From Malus domestica (Eukaryota; Streptophyta; Magnoliopsida; Rosales; Rosaceae), in NCBI RefSeq assembly GCF_042453785.1, contig NC_091673.1, positions 11,627,501 through 11,691,500 of the forward strand: a stretch of 64,000 bases of DNA, given 5' to 3'. A program made the position numbers and the translations under genes. Positions 58,001 to 64,000 of the stretch are shown here, piece by piece; position 1 is the first letter of the stretch; the number at the start of each line of letters is the position of its first letter. The notes beneath the pieces are model-generated. The model saw nothing but the letters and a program-made list of their open reading frames with translations. It was not told the origin of the DNA and did not search any database.

Positions 58001-59615
58001 ACATAATAATTCTTTCATCCACGAGTTGGTGTGGATTTAAAGTCACAAAGATCACTATGAATTAATCCAAGTAATTCACTTGATCTTTCCAAAATTGACT
58101 TTCTCGTTTGCCTAGCAAATTTTGATTCAGTACATGTTTCACACTTATGATTAAAATCAATTTTGAATTTAGGTAATAATTCTAATTTAACCATTCTATG
58201 CATAGAACGAAAATTAACATGTCCTAATCTAGCATGCCAAATATTAGAAGACTCAACAATATAAGTAGAAGCATTTATTTTATTAGCATCATCAATGGCA
58301 ATTACATTGAGTTTCACAAGGCCATCAGCCACATAACCCTTTTCCAACAAACATCCCACCCTTGGTAAGTACAAATTTGTTGGATTCCATTACAAGTTTA
58401 AAGCCTTTAGCAATTAGAATTGGTTTAGAAACCAAGTTCCTTCGCATTTCAGGAACATGCAGCACATTCAGCAAGGTCAAACTTTTCCCATATGTGAATT
58501 TGAGTACCACCTTGCCATATCCCTCCACAGCAGATGAGGCAGAATTGCCCATATACAACTTTTCTCCAGGGGCAGCAGGGTGATATTCGATGAACATATT
58601 TATGTCAGCGCATATGTGCTTCGTAGCACCATTATCCATCAACCATTCACTCACATTCGAGACCATGTTAACCTCGGATACAACAGCAGCCAATTCTTCA
58701 TCGGTGGTTGCCATGTTAGCATGGTTGTTGTTGTTTCCGTGGCCATGATTTCCATCCTTGCGATAATAACAATCTTGTGCCTTATGACCAGATTTGCCAC
58801 ACACATAGCAGGCGCCCTTAATCTTCTTCAGATTCTTGCCTTTAGGAGCAAGGGCAGATTGCACAAACTGCTTGGTTTTCGGAGCAGGAGCCTTATTCTT
58901 TTTCGGCTTAGCCTTGGAGTTTCCTCCCTCAACATAATTCGCATTGGCTTCAATGGCTGCAAACCGTCCAGAACGGTCTGCCTTTCTGTGGTCTTCTTCC
59001 ACACGTAGCCTCATAATCAAATCTTCCATATTCATCTCACGACGCTTGTACTTGAGATAAATTTTGAAGTCATTCCAGGAAGTTGGCAATTTCTTGATTA
59101 TCGCCCTAACTTGGAAATGCTCATTGATCTCGCATCCCTTAGAATGCAATTCATAGATCAACTTCTGGATTTCTTCGACCTGAGATACAATAGATTTTGA
59201 ATCCACCATTGTATATTTGAGAAACTTACCGATAACAAATTTCTTTGAACCGGCATCATCAATCTTATACTTTTTCTCCAGGGATTCCCACAACTCCTTC
59301 ACTGTCTTGCACAAAGAATAAATGTCATAGAGATTGTCATCCAAACTATTCAGGATATAGTTTCGGTAACAAAACTCAGAATGATTTCAAGCTTCAATTG
59401 CCATGACAGTCTCTCTCGTCATTGGATTCTCATTAGACTTTGGAGCTTCTTCCTTGACAACATGAGCGAGATTCATTGTTGTCAGGAAGAACAACATCTT
59501 CTGTTGCAATCTCTTGAAGTCCAACCCTTTGAACTTCTCAGGCTTTTCAGAGTATTTTGGCACAGTGCCATTCACATTTACAGATTGTTGATCCATAAAT
59601 TTTCTGTTTCAAGAT

Positions 59616-60471
59616 TGTTGGATATATGTCAACAATCTGTGACTATTTATATATGCTAATAAATAATAAATGCAATAGGAATTAACAGAATATAAATAAG
59701 AATACGAATTATAAAACAGACAACTTGAAGATTGAGGCTTGCGTACCGTAATGTCATTGAAACAGAAATTTCGTCCTTACTCTGTGCTTATAGTTCTACG
59801 GACATCTGCTTCACCAGGATTCAACGATCAAGTTAAAATTCCAGCACCGGAAAATTTAACTTCTGGCGAATTTAGTGTGGTTCTCTCAGTAAGAAGGTTT
59901 AGGAATGTAGAAGATGAAATTGATTATTTTCTATATTCTAAATGTCATACAGATGGATGTATATGTAGTAGATGGATGCCTGTTTGCAACAGGTATGAGA
60001 ATGAGGTGTGACTGTTGGGAGACATCTCTTCAGATGAATGCTTTGCTTTGTGTTCGAAAGAACTCTCAGACTTCATCTGAAAGGATGAGTCTTTTCATAA
60101 AAAATAAATAAATAATTAAATTCGAATTTAATTAAAAATAATTATGTAAATCCGAAAAATAATTAATTAAATAATTTAATTATTAGAGCCCAAGAGCCCC
60201 AAGGCCCTGACAATTAAATATATATTAATTATAATTAATTATATATTAATTAGTACACCCCAAAGCCTTAAATATATATTAATTATAATTAATTATATAT
60301 TAATTAGTACACCCAAAGCCCAACCCCAAGGGTGAGCCCAATTTTAGCCTCCAGGCCTATTACTCCAATCACTTTTTCTAAAGGAAAAAGCCTTATAAAG
60401 TGATAAAATCTTTTGAGAATGGCAAATGTGGGACAAAAAAATTTCTACTCAAACTACTCAAATTTCCTACA
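59616..60471 (-). repeat. Right LTR of the copia element (5' LTR)
   Basis: On the element's strand it begins TGTAGGAAATTTGAGTAG. It is about 60 bp longer than the left LTR because an AT-rich segment containing TTAATTAGTACACCC is duplicated in tandem near 60215-60320. Confidence 0.85.
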
Positions 60472-61342
60472 CTACTGCCACAATTGAAAGAGCATTTTCG
60501 GCAATGAAATTTCTGAACATCGAATGAGAGATCAATGGATCAATGATAACATGATTATTTTTATAGAGAGATCTATTTGCATGAAAATGCGTTGAATAAT
60601 ATTGTAAGATGTTGTATGAAAAACTTTATGGATTAATATATAAGTGTTTTGTGCAGTAAATTCTTGAGTTTTTTAATTGTACCTTGTTGTTTGAAGATGC
60701 CCTCATTCTTACAAATTTCTAGCTTCGTCCCTGCAAAAGATGATGCTATTAGCACTCATTTTTTATCTTTCTCACATTTTTCTTAATTTTCAGCCATAGA
60801 ATCGAAGAAATTAAAGAAAACTAACGGACAGATATTAACGAGAGTGTGTAAGAGATAAATAAAGATGTGTGAATAGCACTATCCAACTACCAATAGAGAG
60901 GTCCATTTTCTTCTTCTAAAAAGTCGTCACCATGCGCGTCCTGTTTGATTGGGAGGATGATCCTATGGAATCGAGAAGAAAGCAACCGGTACCAAATGAA
61001 AGTCATTTGGTAAAAACCGCAAAACTGGCATGGTCCCTGTTTGCTGGGGTTCCGGATGCCAAATTCATCCATCCATTTATTCAAGATGTGAATTTGCACT
61101 TCCTATTTGTTCTATTAAATCACCAATAATCAGTTTATCAATGATCATGTCGATAACAAAGTCATTTGTAACTCAAGTAATTTATTATGCGTACAACGTT
61201 CCAAGTTTGATTTCTTTATCCACTGAGCTCTATATTCGAATCTCCTATTCTTAATATTGTTTGTATTAAAATAAATAAATAGAAATATGCAAATCAAGAT
61301 TTTTGTTTTGAGACCTGATATAAGAGGAGATATTTGGGCTAA

Positions 61343-61889
61343 GGTTTTAAAAGATACTAGGCACTAATAGGCCGGCGGACAAAGACCTAGCGCTTAGTCG
61401 TCTATTAATAGTTTTGTTTTTAATTTTTATTAAATTTATATATAACATTTTATATAAATAATGTCTATTTATACTTAAAATATGTATATAATTGTATTAG
61501 GATACATAAATTGTAAAAATAGAATGACATATAGACTATAAAGTATTAGAAAATCTATCATTCTCAGTAAAATGCATCGTGTTCGAATTCTAATTGCTTT
61601 TACGTGAGAAGAGGGGACCACCCTCTTGCTAGCCTATCGTGAGGCTTAGCGCACTCTCCCTACCTTCTTAGTATAAATAATATCGTTTGATAAAATAAAA
61701 TAAAATAAACTCACTTACAATTTATTGAAAAATAAAACGCAGAATGACAATTATCTATTTTCTGTTTAAGTAAGAGTCGTGACCTAGACAAGTCTAGATG
61801 TCATTTCTTATTTTCAAACCCTAGAAATTAATGGGGGCAATGGCTAGCCGCCTAGCGCCTAGACAGCGGTAGGCATAGATTTTTAGAAC
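61343..61889. repeat. CTAGGCGC-type inverted-repeat element, interrupted
   Basis: GACCTAGCGCTTAG near the left and GCCGCCTAGCGCCTAGACAG near the right, with TTTTAAAA/TTTTTAGAA-like outer edges, suggest a MITE family whose ends are rich in CTAGGCGC. Similarity of the ends is imperfect. A SINE lies inside it. Confidence 0.4.
61530..61708 (+). mobile_element. tRNA-derived SINE, same family as at 53208
   Basis: GTTCGAATTC (B-box-like, 61581-61590), then GCTAGCCTATCGTGAGGC and ATAATATCGTTTGATAAAA with a (TAAAA)n tail. It parallels the 3' half of 53208-53392. The 5' edge is uncertain and the A box is degenerate. Confidence 0.6.
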
Positions 61890-62270
61890 AATACACGTAT
61901 ACAAACATGAAACAATTTGAATGAATCAATATATAGAAATGGTGTCATAAAATAAAATAGATACAAACAAAGAAAAAGGGAATACTTTCTTCATGCATTG
62001 ACCTCAATTTTCAAACACCTCAAATTTAAATAACTTAGTAGACTAATAATATTATTTATTTTATTTTGTAAATAAATCGGTATGACACCCTTCCACTTAA
62101 CACTTCAAATATAAGTGATGGGAAACAAAAGCTATGTTCATAGGGTTTCATAAACAAACCATTTAAGCTACACCATAACTCAAATTAACCAACCCAAACA
62201 ATTCACACACACAAGAATTAAGGCAGCAAAATTCTTGACACCAAAAGACATCAAATTTTCTTCAATTTAA

Positions 62271-63485
62271 TCACATGAACCACTGATGCACAGCAACTCC
62301 AAGATCCCTCAGCCTCCCATACAAAGCAATGCATTCCCAATAAGCTCTCTTGCTCCCACCATTCCTCCTCCCACTCTGCCACCATCCGTTGCTGCACTCC
62401 AAGAACAGCTCGTCCACCAGACAGATTGTCCTCTTCCTCACCATGTCCACCACCACTTCCGCTTCCGCTTTCATCACAACGTAGTCCTCTTCCCTCACAT
62501 TGTCTTTCAACCAGTCCGAAACGTCGTTTTCAGGGGTGCTTGAAGCCTCTTCGGGCTCTACCTCGAGGTTGTAGACCTCGAATTCATTGTTCATTTTCGG
62601 GTAGTTTTGATCAAACCATTCGATCATGCCGCGGTTTTCCTCGTTTAGGTCTACATTGACAAACACTCGGCGGTTGTAACTGTCGAGGGAATCACCCAAC
62701 AACTCGGGGAGGAACTTGATTTTCTTCAAGTATTCATTCGATTTGGCCAAAACGAGCCTCGGCGGTTCCAGCAGCACGTCTTCCAGACCCTCTAACACCG
62801 TCTTCTTTTCCTCGGTTTCCAACTGACAAAGCCGCCGGGACGTCACGGGCAAGTCATAAGCCGGACTTATCTTCCTCATTGCCACAAAAGTGGCAGCGTA
62901 TCGGCGGAGATACACGATTTTGTAATTGGGTTTTGGCCTAAAGGCGTTCGAAGGGTCGATGCTTATTGGAACGGCAACAATGCCGCCAATCTTCAGAATG
63001 CGATCAGCAAATTTAGCATCGGCCAAGTTGAATGCGAAAACGAAATCCATAGACTCGTCCAAGAACGAGCTTTTCGGCACCGACTCCGAATCCACAACGA
63101 AATCAAATCCATTGAAATCAAAAGGGTGAAGATTTTGAAGCGTACCGGCGTTGCCAGGAGCCACAATGAGAGATGTATCACCCTTTCTGCGCAGGCCTTC
63201 GCCGGCCAAATCACGAAAAAGCAGACCCAACTGCTTGAAATTGAAATTTTCGGATTCGAAATTCAAATCCAATTGGGAAACTTTTAATCCCCTCTGAATT
63301 GTTCCAAAGCAGGGCAGTGAAAGAATAACTAAACCCAGAAAAACGGAGCACCAAATAATCCGCAATGCCTTGGAATCCGGAAGATTGATCACCAAGTAAG
63401 TCCCGGAATCCAATCCCATCTGTCCACCATGAAGGTACTTCACCTTGTTTTGATCCTTGGCTGCAAACCCGTCAGCCAATTCCAT
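62271..63485 (-). CDS. DUF7870 single-pass membrane protein (methyltransferase-like)
   Basis: An intronless frame of 404 residues. The start MELADGFAAKDQ is the first true ATG (context GCAATGG); the frame is open upstream only through non-ATG codons. A membrane helix lies at ~42-63 (IIWCSVFLGLVILSLPCFG) with a short cytosolic N-terminus, a type II layout typical of Golgi enzymes. The lumenal part contains SLIVAPGNAGTL, FDFVVDSESVPKSSF, DFVFAFNLADAKFADRILK and GGIVAVPI, then RRVFVNVDLNE and a Cys/Trp-rich end SNGWWQSG. The pattern agrees with plant proteins annotated as SAM-dependent methyltransferase superfamily/DUF7870 (Arabidopsis At5g40830 type). A clear SAM-binding GxGxG motif is not seen, so activity is unproven. 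The 3' end is followed by AT-rich DNA. Confidence 0.85.
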   Translation of the reverse strand: MELADGFAAKDQNKVKYLHGGQMGLDSGTYLVINLPDSKALRIIWCSVFLGLVILSLPCFGTIQRGLKVSQLDLNFESENFNFKQLGLLFRDLAGEGLRRKGDTSLIVAPGNAGTLQNLHPFDFNGFDFVVDSESVPKSSFLDESMDFVFAFNLADAKFADRILKIGGIVAVPISIDPSNAFRPKPNYKIVYLRRYAATFVAMRKISPAYDLPVTSRRLCQLETEEKKTVLEGLEDVLLEPPRLVLAKSNEYLKKIKFLPELLGDSLDSYNRRVFVNVDLNEENRGMIEWFDQNYPKMNNEFEVYNLEVEPEEASSTPENDVSDWLKDNVREEDYVVMKAEAEVVVDMVRKRTICLVDELFLECSNGWWQSGRRNGGSKRAYWECIALYGRLRDLGVAVHQWFM

Positions 63486-64000
63486 TGCTCTGTTAATTTT
63501 CAACACTTTTGGTCCAAAAATCCCGCGAAAAGCTCAGCGAAAGCGCGGGATCCGATCAAAGAACAGCTCGAAAAGCCGGTTTGGGGAGTACCCAGATGCG
63601 GAAAAGTTTGAAAGATTGCAAGTTTGCAACGTTTTTCACGAAGGAATAGAAGGCAAAAAAACAACAGCGAAGAACATGATGGGATTTAGCGGGCGCAGAA
63701 CCTGGCGGCGGTGTGATTAGCACCCACGAGAGCCACGAAGGAGTTTTTACACCAGAGAAGTAACAGCTGCCTCATCCTCTCAACCTCCATTGTCGTCGTC
63801 CTCTCTATCATAAACTCACTCTCTCCCCCCTCTGTCTCTCTTCGATTTTTTCACAAACCAGTGCGAGAATGGCGTTTCAGAATCTTACCCAGATGCTATT
63901 TTGCGACGGATCATCATCTGAAAGCCAGCCGTTGTCGACCGGAGCGGCGGATTGCGACGGGAGAGAGCGAGAGAGAGGGAGGCTGGGGGTTTGTGAAGAA
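63486..64000. other. 5' side of the DUF7870 gene and window edge
   Basis: On the minus strand this should hold the 5' leader of the DUF7870 gene, with CT-rich DNA and a possible leader intron donor (CTGG|GTAAGATTC near 63890). On the plus strand a frame from 63869 (MAFQNLTQMLFCDG) stays open to the edge for 44 codons, but its composition looks like a leader sequence. I do not call it a gene. Confidence 0.4.

Larger units (their letters stand above)
54232..60471 (-). mobile_element. Ty1/copia LTR retrotransposon, broken (fossil)
   Basis: Two direct LTRs (54232-55025 and 59616-60471) bound a minus-strand gag-pol interior. Parts in element order: gag with a CYVCGKSGHKAQDC zinc knuckle (about 59.6-58.7 kb), protease, GAG-pre-integrase and integrase (58.3-57.5 kb), reverse transcriptase with YVDDI (57.3-56.0 kb) and RNase H (55.9-55.6 kb). 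The order integrase before RT defines copia; it resembles TNT1-type elements. Flanking CTATT and CTACT fit a 5-bp target duplication with one change. It is broken, with several breaks in the coding region. The LTRs differ at about 20 of the first ~400 aligned bases by my count (about 5%), implying an insertion age of some million years depending on rate. Confidence 0.9.
53989..60733 (+). mobile_element. hAT DNA transposon remnant split by a copia insertion
   Basis: Ends CAAGGACAGAGCT (53989) and, inverted, CAGGGACGAAGCT (60733) are hAT-like terminal repeats. They are flanked by CAAAGGAT (53981-53988) and CAAAAGAT (60734-60741), a 7/8 match to an 8-bp duplication. Without the insertion it is about 505 bp, a deletion derivative. 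It keeps the C-terminal dimerisation piece of a transposase: left of the insertion YPLVYMLVTLALTLLVA, right of it TATIERAFSAMKFLN, then after a frame change RMRDQWINDNMIIFIERSIC. This motif series is that of plant TTF-type zinc-finger hAT proteins. It is inactive and degraded. Confidence 0.8.
60734..62270. other. Intergenic DNA with repeats
   Basis: No gene is supported. A possible small MITE covers about 60740-60895 (GCTATTAGCACTC against, inverted, GTGCTATTCACACATC). The stretch 60900-61130 is less AT-rich but has no recognised domain. CTAGGCGC-type repeat and a SINE are listed separately. Confidence 0.5.

Noticed and set aside
63486-63506. Upstream extension of the DUF7870 protein by seven codons
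   Set aside because: The extra frame begins with GTG, not ATG; the first ATG at 63485 has good context.

Overview
The window is nuclear DNA of a dicot plant. It has intron-split genes with GT-AG junctions, plant-type snRNA promoters, chloroplast-targeted products and a high load of MITEs, SINEs and LTR elements. The gene families and repeat styles fit a woody rosid, most likely Rosaceae of the apple/pear group; that placement is inference from memory of the repeats, not a search result.

Left third (1-21.6 kb): repeat-rich, with no convincing protein gene. A 2.7 kb solo LTR with a perfect 5-bp target duplication (1463-4197) is followed by two tandem copies of a U2 snRNA block (A 6234-11701, B 13088-19335). 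Each block holds three U2 genes with their USE and TATA promoter boxes, a 5' fragment of a chloroplast LdpA-like gene, a decayed LINE zinc-finger fragment and a Mutator-like inverted-repeat element. The 1.4 kb spacer between blocks carries a decayed exon of the telomere protein TEN1.

Middle (21.6-30 kb): a tandem pair of CrRLK1L (malectin-like receptor kinase) genes. The first (21621-22955) encodes only the secreted ectodomain; the second (25736-28318) is a complete FERONIA/ANXUR-clade receptor kinase. Beside them on the minus strand is a three-exon TPD1-like secreted protein gene (29745-28964), assembled here from short exons.

Right half (32-64 kb): a row of minus-strand housekeeping genes: HCF107 (chloroplast psbH/psbB RNA factor, 8 exons), a FIP1-like polyadenylation factor (9 exons), an OB-fold DNA-binding protein resembling MEIOB/SHLD2/RPA1 (13 exons), the Golgi-type cyclophilin CYP21-4 (7 exons) and an intronless DUF7870 membrane protein. 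All multi-exon models join in frame across every junction. Between CYP21-4 and the DUF7870 gene lies a nested transposon: a Ty1/copia element inserted into a hAT remnant whose 8-bp target duplication and terminal repeats can still be read.

The genes do not form one pathway. The points of most interest are the U2 array and its divergent copies, the kinase-less receptor paralogue, the hidden TPD1-like gene, the OB-fold gene, and the gene fragments (TEN1, LdpA) scattered in the U2 region.
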